Source: Boswellia sacra (Eukaryota; Streptophyta; Magnoliopsida; Sapindales; Burseraceae). From it: a stretch of 64,000 bases of DNA. The notes beneath the pieces were generated by a model, which worked only from the letters and a program-made list of their open reading frames with translations, was not told where the DNA came from and ran no database searches. Shown here piece by piece: positions 46,558-59,210 of the stretch (within the stretch, counting starts at the first letter, position 1; each line of letters opens with the position of its first letter). A program made the position numbers and the translations under genes. The stretch covers positions 124,001 to 188,000 of the forward strand of contig SNVD02006322.1 of the NCBI GenBank assembly GCA_013180625.2, in the 5' to 3' direction.

Positions 46558-47000
46558 CACACCATAATAGGGTAGCAGAACCGCATGAATCGGACATTGC
46601 TCAAGAAAGTTCGATGTACGTTGTCCAATGCTAGATTGGGTAAAGAATTTTGGGCTGAGGCTATGACTTATGTGTGTCATCTCATTAATCATCTACCTTC
46701 AGTTGCTATTGGTGATAGAACTCCATTAGAGGTATGATCTGGACAACCTGTTTCTTTGCATGTTTTTGGTTCCACTACATATTATCATTTGAAAAAATCT
46801 AAACTAGATCCTAAAGCCAAGAAAGCGATTTTCTTGGGGTTTGCTTCAGGAGTAAAAGAATATCATCTTTGGTGTCCTAATTCTAGGAAGATTATATCCA
46901 ATCGAGATATGACATTTGATGAGTCTTCCATGTTAAAAAAATCAAAAAATCAGACAAAGGTGAATAATACTTCACAACAGGTGGAGCATACTCAATAGCA
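46558..47000 (+). pseudogene. pol: Copia integrase, C-terminal part
   Basis: Broken frames give MNRTLLKKVRCTLSNARLGK (with a shift near 46585), EFWAEAMTYVCHLINHLPS, then the open piece 46756-46998 with HVFGSTTYYHL, DPKAKKAIFLGFASGVKEYH and RDMTFDESSML. These are the end of the core and the GKGY-like C-terminal region. A stop at 46738 interrupts the join. Confidence 0.82.
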
Positions 47001-47269
47001 GGTAGAGTTTGAAATGACAACATTGAACTGAATTAGATCTATTGAGACAGATGATGATACTATTGTGACAGAGGGAGATTTGGGAGATGATAAAGAAGGT
47101 TCTACTCAGGAACCTCAACAGTAACATGAATCTATTGCAATTAATAGGCCAAGATGTGAGATTTGTAGACATGCTTATTTTGCTGATATGGTGGCCTATA
47201 TACTTCCAATTGTAGATGATGATATTCCTTCCACTTATAAAGAGGTATTCAGATGTTCTGAAGTTGATC

Positions 47270-48032
47270 AGTGAAAGATAACTATAAGCGAAGAGATACA
47301 ATCTCTTTAGAAGAATGAAACTTGGGAGCTAGCTCGACTGCCGAGGCGTCAAAAAGGCAATTGGGTGCAAATAGGTATTTGCAAAGAAAGATGGATTTGT
47401 TGACAAGAATGATGTCCGCGACAAGGTAAGGTTAGTGGCTAAAGGCTACGCTCAGAAGGAAGGAATTGACTACAATGAGGTATTTTCTTCAACTGTGAAA
47501 CATTCTTCCATTAGAAGTTTGTTGGCCTTGGTTGCTCAGATGAATAACGAACTAGTTCAACTTGATGTAAAAACTGCATCTTTACATGGTGACTTAGACG
47601 AGGAAATCTATATGACTCAACCAGAGGGATTCAAAGTTGCTGGTAAGGAAAATTTCGTATGCAAACTGAAAATATTGCTTTATGGTTTGAAGCAATCTTT
47701 GAAGCAGTGGTACAAGCGATTTGATCGGTTTATGATGGTTCAAAGGTACACAAGAAGCAAATTTGATAACTGTGTGTATTTTTGGAGGCTACATGATAGC
47801 TCTTTCATTTGTCTACTTGTATGTTGATGATATATTGATAGTTTGGATGAATGTCGAAGAAATTGAGATGTTGAAGACTCAGTTGAATCAAGAGTTTGAG
47901 ATGAAAGATTTGGGTGAAGCTGAGAAGATACTAGGTATAGATATTAGCAGAGATAGAGGGAGAAGCAAGATTTGTTTGACTCAGAAGCAGTATTTGAAGA
48001 AAGTATTACAGCGGTTTGGCATTAGAAAGTAA
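47270..48032 (+). pseudogene. pol: Copia reverse transcriptase
   Basis: Contains KGYAQKEGIDYNEVFSSTVK, LVQLDVKTASLHGDLDEEIY, MTQPEGFKVAG, CKLKILLYGLKQSLKQWYKR and the active site YVDDILIV (47819-47842). A frameshift falls just before the active site (about 47775-47790). It would copy the element's RNA. Confidence 0.85.
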
Positions 48033-48099
48033 TCAAAACATGTAAGTACCCCATTTACTCCTCATATGAAACTCAGTGCATCTTTATCTCCTAATACAG

Positions 48100-48720
48100 A
48101 TGAGGAATGAGAGTATATGTCTCTATATGCTAATGCAGTTGGTAGCCTGATGTATGCTATGGTGTGTACAAGACCCGACATTTCACCTGCAGTTGGGGTT
48201 ATGAGCAGGCATATGCATGATCCTGGTAAAAGACTTTGGCAAGCAGTGAAATAGATTCTATGGTATTTGTTGAAAACTATAGATGTTGACTTAGTCTTTG
48301 AGAGGGATGATATATGTGATCAGTATGCTATTGGTTATGTTGCTTCAGATCATACTGGTGATTTAGATAAACGTCAGTCGACAACTGGTTATGTGTTTAC
48401 TCTTGTAAGAGCACCAGTGAGTTGGAAGTTTACTTTACAGTCTACAATGGCTTTTTCTACTACAGAGGCAGAGTATATGGCAATGACAGAGGTTGTAAAG
48501 GAAGCTATTTGGTTATAGAGATTGCTGGATGAATTGGAAATTAGGCTGAAGAAGATCACTCTTTATTCTGATAGTTAAAGTGCAATCCACTTAGCAAAGA
48601 ATCTAGTATTCCATGTTTGTACGAAGCATATTGATGTTTGATATCATTTTGTGTGGGAGATTATTGATGATGGAGCATCTTACTTCAGAAGACTTGAAGT
48701 GCCGAGAATCCCGCAGATAT
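48100..48720 (+). pseudogene. pol: Copia RNase H
   Basis: Contains PFTPHMKLSASLSPNTDEE before (48049-48105), YANAVGSLMYAMVCTRPDIS, then the open piece 48267-48518 with RQSTTGYVFTLVRAPVSWKF and STTEAEYMAMTEVVKEAIW, and TKHIDV.YHFVWEIIDDG (near 48630). Stops at 48108, 48252, 48516 and 48577 break it. Confidence 0.82.
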
Positions 48721-48891
48721 GTTCACTAAGGTTGTGACAGCGATCAAGTTCAGTCACTGTTTCTACTTGATAACATTATACGAGTTTGACTGCGCCATTA
48801 GGCGCATTTGAAGGTGTTGCAACTATGATAGAGAATATGGAAAAAAGAAGAGTCTTATGGTGGATTTGGCATATTCACCAAGGTAGAGATT

Positions 48892-49395
48892 TGTTGAGTT
48901 TTTTGGCTCATACACAAGTAGGAGGAATCCCACATTAATTAAGTAGTAAAGCTTGGGTCACAAGTGGGCTTATAAAAGAAGCCATGTGCGAGAAGTTTAA
49001 GTGTCTTATTGAAATTCTCCTTCACCCCCCATAATTGTAAGGTCGCACATATAAGACCTCATAGTTTAAGGGCCTTTATTAAGGACCTTAAAGTTTGTAA
49101 TACATGTTTTTTTTCCCTTTATTTTTGGGTATTTGTAGTATTACCTAATTGTTTGGATAATTACGTTTGACCCAACTATTTAGGTAATTGGCCCAATAGT
49201 TGTAACATTTGTATTGTGGCCTAAAAGTGTGTAATTCTATTTGAAGATAGTGAAAGGTTTCTTCAGCAGCGCCCGAGGACGTAGGTAACAATACCGAACC
49301 TCGTTAAATCTTGATGTTCTTTCTATTTCTGCATTGTTGGTTGATTGGTTGCCTCTTTAGTTGCTATTGTATTCAATTATCTACCATAGTTTGTG
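48892..49395 (+). repeat. 3' LTR of the copia element (right edge approximate)
   Basis: Begins TGTTGAG after a purine-rich aaggtagagat tract. It has a promoter-like tataaaagaagcc (48972) and ends in the cttgatgttctttctattt type region typical of copia LTR 3' parts. The right end near 49390 is uncertain, since no second LTR is present. Confidence 0.6.
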
Positions 49396-49766
49396 GTTGC
49401 ACATTTGATTGTTTTAATGGTATCGCTTTCATATTACGCAATAGATATTTTAGTTAATAAAATTTCCAATTATAAGCGGATATGTGATGTAGAGGGGAGT
49501 TTTCATTTGCAAATAGCCCATTCTCTTAAAAACAAAAATAGATCACAGAATGTACAACTTATAATTAAAAATGAAAATAGTTTTATTGGCAGATAATTAT
49601 AAGAAAGTTTGTGAAAGGTAATGCTAGAAAGAAGACCTTTCTAGTGGTGGTGGCTATCCGAATTTTAATCCACTATTAATCGAGTATATATAGATAGCGA
49701 AATTTGTCAAGATGCACGACGAACTGAAGAGTGTTGGATGAGCGACGGAGTCAGAAACTTGACTCA
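49396..49766. other. Spacer, no gene seen
   Basis: AT-rich with no coding signal. Confidence 0.4.
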
Positions 49767-50530
49767 GGGGTTGTTTGTTTTAACCACTTAAATCTGAATC
49801 TGAATAGAATTAAGTGATAAAAAAATTATTTTATTTCTTTGAATTTCTAATCACTTATTTTCAGATAAAAATGTCTGAATTAAAAAAGTGAAATAATATC
49901 ACTTTTTTTATTCTTAAGACATCTAAATGATTGAAATATCATAAATATCTCTCACTATCTATTAAATAACCAGAACACAGGTAAGTTAGTGCCCACTATA
50001 GAGAGAGCATGTGAGAGGGGTTGAGGGGTGTGGCTGGGTTGTGGGCGCGGTGCTACAGAGAGAGAGAGAGAGTGAGGCGAAGAGAGTGAGAGGGAGAAAG
50101 AGAGAAGGAAAGTTAAAAATAACAAAATAAAATTAAATAAAATAAAATTAATTAGAAATAATAAGTTTAATAATTTAAAAATATAATTAATAAATATTAA
50201 ATATATAATTATTGATAATTTTAATTTAATTATATTAATTATTTAATTTTTAAAAGATTATAACAAATATAATATTAATTATTTAAATAAAAATGATTTT
50301 TAATTCAATTTTATCAATTATTTAATTTTTAAAGAATTATAAAAAATATAATATAGATATTTTATATTTCTTATATAAGGGTAAAAAAATCATACTAAAA
50401 ATAAGATATTTTTTATCACTTTTTTTAAGAGGTATATAAAACAGTAAACAAACATACTATTAAGTGGTATAAATTAAGTCCTAAAAAGTGCTTAGATCTA
50501 AAAAGTATTAAGTGGTAAAAACAAACACCC
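49767..50530. mobile_element. hAT-like MITE
   Basis: Left end GGGGTTGTTTGTTTTAACCAC. The complement of the right end reads GGGTGTTTGTTTTTACCAC, so terminal inverted repeats of about 24 bp are present. The inside is very AT-rich apart from a GA-rich tract (50050-50110). No coding. Flanks share only part of a possible 8-bp duplication (acttgact versus acttagaa), so the target site is eroded or misread. Confidence 0.72.
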
Positions 50531-51235
50531 ACTTAGAATAGAAGAGGCAAGAGCAAACAACAAGAGTTAAAAATTAAACAAAAATACTAAAATGATGACA
50601 TAATTAATTGATTATACCTTTATTCAATATGTCTTCAAAACAATTTCATATTTTAAAGATATCTATCAGTTTTTTTTTTTTTGTGGTCTAAATAATAGTT
50701 AATTCATACTTAAGTTATCCAATAATATTCATAAAAAATTATTTTGGTGAGGTCGCAAATGATTTCTTGTTTATATTCAAAGATATAACACATTATTCGA
50801 TAAGTTGTCATCTTAATATAAAGCTATTTAGGGAAAAAAATTATAAAAATGAGGCAAAATAAAAAACTTACAATAATATGTTTCAATTTTCATGAGGTTC
50901 GAGGTTTAAGAGAAATTTAGAAACTTAACTGAATTGTATACGAATCCGTAAATGATGAAACTCGAAGTTAAAATGCATCCAATAATAGGTTGTTCAGATC
51001 ACTTTATGGAGTTTGTTGTATGAATAGGTCATTTGTCTGATATTATTTTATTTAAAAAATATATATTTTATTTACGGCGTCCAAATATAAAAAGGAACAG
51101 TTATGGCAATAGTAAATTGAACATCGTTATCCTAATCCAGAGTTAAAACAATATTTATCCCACTAACATAAAATACCTCAAAAAAAAAAAATCAACCTAT
51201 CCTCAACCTAACTGGAATCAAGAATACAGTAATCA
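50531..51235. other. AT-rich spacer, no gene seen
   Basis: No convincing coding sequence on either strand. Confidence 0.45.
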
Positions 51236-51254
51236 ACATTCCTATGAAGCCCCG

Positions 51255-51780
51255 TGAAGTGATGCCAAGTCGCGGATCTCGTCTACCATAGTGAATGCGG
51301 CAACCAGGTCAGGAACTATATACGTGAAGTAGATAGCAAAATTACTGCAAAGGCATAACACATTTTAGAGTAGAATAAGATTAGAATAAGATAAACAATG
51401 GCAAAATTAATACTCAAAAAAATTCATGCCTCCCCAGTCGGCTGAATCCCGATAGACTTTAAGTACTGCTTCTGCTTCTGAAAAGAATAAAAACAATTTA
51501 ATGATATCAAGAGATTTTGAATAGTTTATTACATAAACTAACACACCAAAAATAAGAAAGGACAAATTACTTGTTTAGTGTACATGCGAAAATATACGTA
51601 AAATAAATGATTCAAGGAAAACTTACCCACTAATGCATAAAATAATGATCCAATGAAAACTTAAATGGACCTTCTGCATCTTTGGAATACATAATGGATC
51701 TGAGAAGTTTAACCTTCTTTAGATATTCAGAATCCATGATCACGACGCCAGCGAGTACCATCTCCAAAGAGAAACATAAT
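51255..51780 (-). pseudogene. Unrecognised exon-like segments, minus strand
   Basis: Three coding-like pieces on the minus strand: 51752-51626 (MVLAGVVIMDSEYLKKVKLL, then SIMYSKDAEGPFKFSLDHYF, stop, then a gtaagt donor), 51484-51424 after a cttttcag acceptor (QKQYLKSIGIQPTGEA, stop), and 51350-51258 (AIYFTYIVPDLVAAFTMVDE, then IRDLASLHGAS). Splice-like borders and composition suggest a real gene or its relic. I do not recognise the family. An in-frame stop (MH*W) just before the first donor argues for a pseudogene. Confidence 0.4.
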
Positions 51781-51799
51781 CAGAAGAGATAAACTTTAA

Positions 51800-54265
51800 A
51801 ATAATTCTATAATATCATTCTTATCAGATAATATCTCTAACTACCTTGAGCTACATATTTATTCTTAAAGGGAAAATTTTAGACAAATACTATAATCAGA
51901 TAATATCTCTAACCACCAAAAGATAAGAAAATAAAACGGAAAAATCAATTACACCAGCTAGAAATAATACAACCTTGAGGGCCGCATGATAAGTTTTGGA
52001 GTTAAAGACTTGTTTTCGAATTTATATTTGCCTCCACGTGTTACTCACAAATTCTATTTAGGATGTTGGCGAGATTCATCTCTCCAAATTTGAGCTAATT
52101 TAGAAATTGGTTGGCCATTTGATCTCTCAATCAAGTTGAAGAAACCTAGCCCCTTCCTTGGAATTGCTCTCGGCTTGCGTACTATCGCTCTCTTTTCTTT
52201 TCTTCCTTTTTGCTTTTCACGCCATCACAATCGTCACTTGCATTTTTTGTGTTTTCGTTTTTGTTTTTTTTTTTTCGTTTTTCCAATTTTATTATTTGGT
52301 TGGGCTGGGCCAGACGCAAGATATGGCCCAACAAAGTTTAAGGTCTAGCTTCATAAATGCACCCATGTTATGTAGTTTCATCTCGGCTTTCTTGTGTTCG
52401 AATATAGCTACTTTTCTATGTTTGATTGTTGGGTAAATGACAATCTCTCTTTCGTTAACTGATATTTTCTTCACAAGATTTATAAAATATACAAAAGAAT
52501 CTCTTGATTTTTCATTTTGTCCTTTGATTTAAGTTTTTAGTATTGTGCATTAAGTGCGAAATATAAACTTCAACGTCAGATAATTGACATAAACAGAAGT
52601 AATTATAAAGGTGAAATTTTGTTTTCTAAAACCTCAGCGGATGCAGAAGTTATTTCAACCTGATTGTTTATTTTTATTCTTTAAATTTTTTACTACCAGT
52701 TTAGTAGATAGCGTTTCAGCAGTTTCATGCAACCTTAACCTTGAGGGATAAATCTAAAGTAGTACGTTGTTTTTATTGTAAAATAAAAGCTATATGAGAT
52801 CAATTAAATAATATAATAATGCAATGGTATTGCGAAATTTGAAAGCTCACTACCTAACAAACCGACATAAAAATATTCAGAACCACTGAATGTTTTGAAT
52901 TCTAGATTTTAAAATAAAGGTAATTTATATTGAAGCTTTAAGGTTTGGATAATCACATAAACTCCTCAAATGTTTGGGAATGCTCATAAAGGCATTTTGT
53001 CCTTATTATGTATTTTTCATAATGGTAAATGAAAAAGAAAAGCATTTTTTTTCTTCTCACTCACTCTCTCTCATATCATACTGAACATTTTTCTTAAGTT
53101 CTATCTTATTTTTTTTAATAAATAATACTATTCTTATAAAATATTCATATAAACATTCTTATATAAACTGATGTCATGATTTGATTGGAGGAGTGAATTT
53201 CAAATTTTAATTACATTAATTAACGTAAATGACGTGACAATAATTTAATAATGCCACATAGATTTTTACGTGTGAATTTATATAGATAGTTTGTAAGAGT
53301 AACAACATTCATTTTTTATATCACTCATCTAAACCTGGAAGACCATAATAAATAAATAAATCCATATTCATTTCATTTCCGAGTTCCTAAAATGCATACC
53401 GTAAAACCTAAATGTGATTGAAACAGTGTGTGCTTGTGATTGATTCCGGGTGTGAAGATTCTATGGTTTAGTTCATTTTTTTGGTGTTAATGGATTAGCT
53501 CCGGTTGTGATGGTGGTGGTGTATCTGCATGCCATGGATAGATAAAGTGATTTGTTTTTTAATATATCTCCATTGATCCGAGAGAAAAGTGATGTCTAGT
53601 ATTGAATAATTGAGCTATTTTATTTTATTTTATTAAAATAGCAAGTTAAAGATGTTTGAGGGGCATAATGAAGGATTTTATCCTTTCTGTGGGAGATTTG
53701 TCTCTCAAAGAGGTGCCAAGACATGAATAGTACTTTATCTTAATAAAAATTAAGAGTACAAGTAATATTGCAACACTTGTTGTTAAGGTGAGACTTTTTC
53801 ACCCAAAAACACTCTCCCCACCAATCTTTAAGTACACTCTGTTCATTAAACTTTGATAAATTAGATTTTATTGTCCTAACTCTTTTATAATTCCAAAAGC
53901 AATCTTAACATAAATTTAATATATTAATTCTTAATTGAAAAACTACTGCAAAAAAAGCATTGTATATGCTTATTGAAATGTTTACGAAAACATATTTTAG
54001 AAAAAATATTATCAAATCAACTTTTTGACAAATAAATTAAATATCATCTACTTAATTTAGTTAATTATATAAAGTTATTTGAAAAAATTTAAAGACTAAT
54101 CAAATAAATTTAAATTATTTAAAATTTAATAGTGGATACATTTAGAAGTATAAGCATGCAGAGGAACTTTTTTTTTAATACAAATAGTCTCATCCTTATT
54201 GTTATTTAACTTTATATCTATTTTTTCCAAACATTTGAGAGGCTTTTTTTTTTTACTAAACCCTA
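51800..54265. other. AT-rich intergenic DNA, no gene seen
   Basis: Long AT-rich stretch with T-rich runs and scattered short frames (e.g. 52136-52436) that look like chance. Nothing supportable. Confidence 0.45.
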
Positions 54266-54270
54266 GGATC

Positions 54271-54900
54271 TAGGAACATTTGATTTTAAGACTGCTTTTT
54301 CAATAAAAGAACACGAAGAAACTTTAACACTACAAAATGAATTTGAAGAAATAAGATTATTAAGTCAATTAGCTATAGATGAATATAAACAAAAAGGATT
54401 CAATTATATACATTTCGGACTAATACAAATAGCAATTAAACCATTATCAAAGATAGGGATAGATTCTCCCGTACTAATGCTACTAAGAGACAAAACACTA
54501 TTAAAATTTCAAGACTCTTTATTAGGAGTAGTACAATCAAATTTATGTAACGGTGCTATATATTTTAATTGTGCCCCAAATTTTCAAGTGAGTCTACATG
54601 ACCCAACAATATTAGACACATTAGTCTTAAATATACATTTACCAGAATCAATCTTTACACAAAATAGACATGGTTATTTATTACTCTATAGAATATATTT
54701 TAAACAAACAAGTTCAGAATTTAATCCAAGATGCAGATTACAAGACACTAGAGGAGAAACTACAATATTAACGGTAGAAACAGAAGAAAATACTCCAACA
54801 TCAACCTATACTCCAAAATTACTTAAATGAAATGAAATTACTATACCAGAAATATGGATAATAGATAACCCATTACCACCCAGAAATATAGCTCAAAAAG
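54271..54900 (+). pseudogene. Endogenous caulimovirid: movement protein region
   Basis: N-terminally truncated. It has the 30K-superfamily-type core, including the strand and aspartate region around 54560-54620. The open part 54477-54830 ends at a TGA (54828-54830), but the same frame stays open beyond it into the coat protein region. Movement proteins enlarge plasmodesmata. Assignment is by position and general pattern. Confidence 0.62.
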
Positions 54901-56930
54901 AAATAGCACAAATTACACAAAATTCGGAAGGAAAAATATTATTAAGATTTAATTCCTTAAGAATAGGAGAAACTTCATCAAGTTATTCTGATATAAAATC
55001 TGCTAGGAGTTCATTTTCATTACCAAAATCTAGTAGTTTTAATATTAGAAGTACACAAGCAAGTGAAATAAATAATAATTCTAATTATTCAGTAAACTAT
55101 ACAACACCTGTAGCAGAACCCGTCAATCAATCACCACCAATATCACCCGCACAATCAGATTTTCAAACTATTAATACTATTCAACAAGAAGACTTTGAAA
55201 TAAATAAAGAATATCTAAGAAATGATTTTTTACAAGAAGAAAATAATTTTAAAAGAAAGTGGTATTTTAGTACTTTTAACAAACAAAAGACTGAAGAAAT
55301 TAGAGAAGAATGGTATGATGACATGAAAAGACTTAAGATAAATATTCCTTTCTTTATATGGTTTAGTACGTATGCATCAAAACACAATATTCAACTACCT
55401 TATGAAAATCAACAAATTAATGTTCAAACAAATGAATTTAAAAGATGGGAAACAACACAACATGGAATTATTCAATCTATACATCCACCATTAGAACAAA
55501 TTAAAATTAAAACAAATGAAACTGAGATTTTAGCAACTCCATTTAAAAAAGGATCTAATAGACCAGATAATGAAACTGCAAATTTAGGAGACATTAAAAA
55601 GGTTTATGAACAAAATAATTTTCATAATCAATTATTACATACTGTGTCTAAACAAGTAACAAGAATAGAAGACCAAATAGATAACATTAAATTAAAACAA
55701 CCTGTGACATTTCCTCAAGACATATCTCCACCATTATTTAAACCAGTTCAACAAAGTAATATGCCAGTAAAACTTCCTAAAATAGATTTAATTGATCAAA
55801 TTAACCAAAAACTTAAAATATTACCTAGCACTTCTAATAATATTAATACAATAGATCAAAATCAACAAAGTGATAACCAATCAATAGCAACATCTGAAGA
55901 TATTGATGAAATAAATAAAATTACTAAAAAGAATAAATGGAAACAAGCCCCTACAAGAACATATTATCCAAGACCTACTCCACCAGATATGATGTATGAA
56001 GAAAGAAAACAATTTATATCTAATAAATATTCAGGAGATTCAATTTACGAATGGAACATAGATGGGAAATCAGAATATGAAATAATAAATACTTTACAAG
56101 AAATGGGTATGGCATCAACTGCATATAAAGCATGTAAAACAACTGATCATGAAACTGCTAAATTAATAGTGGGAGGCTTTACAGGATCTTTAAAATATTG
56201 GTGGGATAATTGTATAGGATTTAATAATCAACAAATAATACTTAATCATGTAGAGAAAATACAAGTAGAAGATGAAGATGGATTTGTTACTATTCAAGAA
56301 ACTCAAAATGCTGTAGAAGTCTTAATATATACAATTTCAATGCACTTTATAGGAAATCCTAAAGAAGAATTAGCAAGTTCAAAAATAATTTTAGCAAACC
56401 TTAGATGTCCAACCTTAGGAGATTTTAGATGGTATAAAGATGTATTTTTAACAAACATATTTAAAAGACAAGACTGCAATGCTTCTTTCTGGAAAGAAAA
56501 ATTTATTGCAGAATTGCCAAAATTCTTTTCTGAAAAAATAATCAATAAGTTAACAGAGATAACAGGAGGAAATTCAATTCCTTGGGATAATATAACATAT
56601 GAACAATTATTTGCTTTTATTAAGAAAGAAGGGTTAGCAATTTGTCAAGAGCAAAAAGAAAAAAGAAAAGTTGAAAGTTTTGGTAAAACAATGGGATAAT
56701 TCTGTGAACAATATGGTTATGAAAACCTTAAACCACCATCATATTCAAAGAAATATAAGAAAAAATCAAAAAAGTTTTATAAAAATCAATTCGATAATCA
56801 GTATTATAAGAAAAATAAGAAAAAATATAAACCTAAGAAGAATTATTCAAAGAAGCAGTTAGTATGCTAGAATTGTGGACAACCAGGACATACAACAAAA
56901 CAATATAAAAAGAAAAACAAAGTCAATGAA
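54831..56930 (+). pseudogene. Endogenous caulimovirid: coat protein region
   Basis: A serine/asparagine-rich linker (54900-55200) leads into a 458-residue open frame (55323-56699) with a coat core (about 56020-56660). A lysine/tyrosine-rich basic tail and a zinc knuckle follow near 56865-56900. Stops lie at 56697-56699 (TAA) and within the knuckle at about 56868 (TAG). The frame is the same throughout. Confidence 0.72.
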
Positions 56931-57890
56931 TTGTTAAATGATCAAGATGAATTAAAAAATAAAATTAATAAATTATTATTTAGTGATAAATCTAGTCAAG
57001 AATCTAGTGCTAGTGATAGTGAAGATGATGTCCTAGATATTCAAAACACTGAAACTACTACAGAAAGTCATGAATCTTTAAGTCGTGAAGGAGGAATATG
57101 TAACTGTAAGCAAATTAATGTAATTACAAGAAATACTGATAAGCAATTTTTACTCGATATTATTGATAAAATTGAAGATCCTAACATAAAAAGAGAATAT
57201 TTAATGAGATTAAAAGAAATAATAGAGCAAGAAACTAAAATTAAAACTCCAGATACATTTAGCTTAAACAAAATATGGGATAAATATCCATCACAGACTT
57301 TATTCAAACAAGTTACCACAGGAGAATTACAACAAAAAATTAGAAATTTAAAGGAACAAATAAAAGAAATTAAAAAAGAAATGCAAAATCAACAATTAGA
57401 ACAACTTCAGACAAAAACAAGATTAACTATACTTGAATCTCAAAACAAAAATAATCAAGCTTCTAGTTCAAAAATAGAAGAAGATTATGTACAAATTGTA
57501 GATAAAATTAATTATCAAAAATGGTACATAGCAATATTATTACATATAGATAATTTTTTACAAATACAAGCAATTGCTTTAGGAGACTCAGGAGCATACC
57601 AAAATTGTATTAGAGAATGACTAATTCCAACAAAATATTATGAGAAAACTTCTGAAAAACTAAGAGGTGCAAATGGTATGAACCTAGATATTAATTATAA
57701 ATTATCAAAGGTTAAAATATGCAATGAAGGATATTGTTTTAAAACAACATTTATATTAGTAAAAAATCTTAGTCAAAACATTATATTAGGTACACCATTT
57801 TTAACACAAATTTACCCATTTAGAGTTGATAATCAAGGGATTCATACAGAAATTATGGGAACAAAAATAAGTTTTAAATTCTTATCATCA
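56931..57890 (+). pseudogene. Endogenous caulimovirid: linker and aspartic protease
   Basis: An acidic/serine-rich linker and a coiled-coil-like lysine/glutamate-rich stretch (57240-57430) precede the retropepsin active site (DSGA, at 57588-57599). A TGA follows at 57618-57620, and the protease continues in the same frame with an ILGTPFL-type flap/strand block near 57790. Confidence 0.75.
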
Positions 57891-59210
57891 ATAGATACTA
57901 GAGAAATCCATCAATTACAGAAAAATACAATAACTAAACAAATAAATTTAATAATTAATAAAAAAAATCATATTGATTATTTACAAAAAGAAATTAGATA
58001 TAAAAAAATTGAAGAACAATTAGAAAAGCCTAATATTAAACATAATATAGAAGAAATAGAGAAAATAGTTAAAAAAGAAGTATGCTCAGATTTGCCTAAT
58101 CAATTTTGGGATAAAAAGAAACATATAGTTACTTTACCATATATTAAAGAATTTAATGAAAAACAAATTCCAACAAAAGCTAGACCTATACAAATGAATC
58201 AAGAATTATTGCAACATTGCCAAGAAGAAATAAGAGACTTATTTAACAAAAAATTAATAAGAGAATCAAAATCGCCTTGGAGCTGTGCAGCCTTTTATGT
58301 TAACAAAAAAGCTGAAATGGAAAGAGGAGTTCCAAGATTAGTAATCAATTATAAACCTTTAAATAAAGTATTACAATGGATTAGGTATCCTATCCCTAAT
58401 AAAAGAGATTGAGTTAAAAGACTTTATGATGCAATATTATTTTCAAAATTCGATATGAAAAGTGGGTTTTGGCAAGTTCAAATTGCTGAACAAGATAGAT
58501 ATAAAACAGCCTTTACAGTTCCATTTGGACATTATGAATGGAATGTAATGCCATTTGGGTTAAAGAATGATCCATCTGAATTTCAACACATAATGAATGA
58601 TATATTCAACTCTTATACAAATTTTATCATTGTTTATATAGATGACATATTAGTTTTTTCTGAAGCAATAGAACAACATTTTAAACATTTAAAAACATTA
58701 TTCTATATAGTTAAGAAAAATGGTTTAGTAATTTCTGCCTCCAAAATGAAATTATTTCAAACAAAAATAAGATTTTTAGGATATGACATATATCAGGGAA
58801 CGATAAAACCTATTCAAAGAGCAATAGAGTTTGCTGACAAATTCCTAGATGAAATTAAAGATAAAAATCAATTACAAAGATTTTTAGGATCTTTGAATTA
58901 TGTTTCAGATTTCTTTCCAAACCTTAGAAAATTTTGTAAACCTTTATATCAAAGATTACACAAGAATCCTTTACCCTGGACAGATGAACATACCAAAATA
59001 GTTAAAATTCTAAAAAAAAAAAGTCAAAACACTTCCTTATCTAGGTATACCTCATCCTGATGCGTTTATGATAGTAGAAACAGATGCCTCTGAAATAGGA
59101 TATGGAGGTATTCTTAAACAAAAATTACCAGAGTCAAATAAAGAAGAATTAGTAAGATATCATTCAGGATTATGGCTCTTATACCAAAATGGAGCAGGAT
59201 GAAAACAATT
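57891..59210 (+). pseudogene. Endogenous caulimovirid: reverse transcriptase and partial RNase H
   Basis: RT motifs are clear: the K.R/IN.K..N region (58280-58380), a TGA at 58410-58412, then FDMKSGFWQ (58452), FGL (58553) and the active site YIDD (58636-58647). The connection region runs to about 59010. A poly-A run near 59016 shifts the frame; RNase H then starts in another frame with a conserved TDAS block (59079) and is lost after about 59200. Confidence 0.82.

Larger units (their letters stand above)
46546..49395 (+). mobile_element. Copia retrotransposon, 3' half with one LTR
   Basis: Plus-strand order integrase C-part, RT, RNase H, then a polypurine tract and a 3' LTR is that of Ty1/copia. 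The 5' half (5' LTR, gag, protease, integrase N-part) is missing; the hAT element begins where the integrase reading is cut, so the copia element was the hAT's target. Right edge of the LTR is approximate. Confidence 0.8.
54271..59210 (+). mobile_element. Endogenous caulimovirid (pararetrovirus) remnant
   Basis: A single long plus-strand frame from about 54271 to 59016 carries, in order, movement protein, coat protein with zinc knuckle, aspartic protease and reverse transcriptase; RNase H follows in another frame. This single-polyprotein order resembles petuvirus-like members of Caulimoviridae. The coding strand is strongly A-rich. The 5' end of the movement protein and most of RNase H are missing, and I see no LTR or integrase, which sets it apart from the gypsy elements. 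Five in-frame stops and one frameshift in an A run near 59016 make it a defunct genomic copy. Confidence 0.82.

Noticed and set aside
52136..52436. Short open frames in the 52.1-52.5 kb region
   Set aside because: Composition is T-rich with no recognisable protein and overlapping frames on both strands.
54271..59210. Gypsy retrotransposon
   Set aside because: No LTR and no integrase, and there is a movement-protein and coat region ahead of the protease and RT in one frame.
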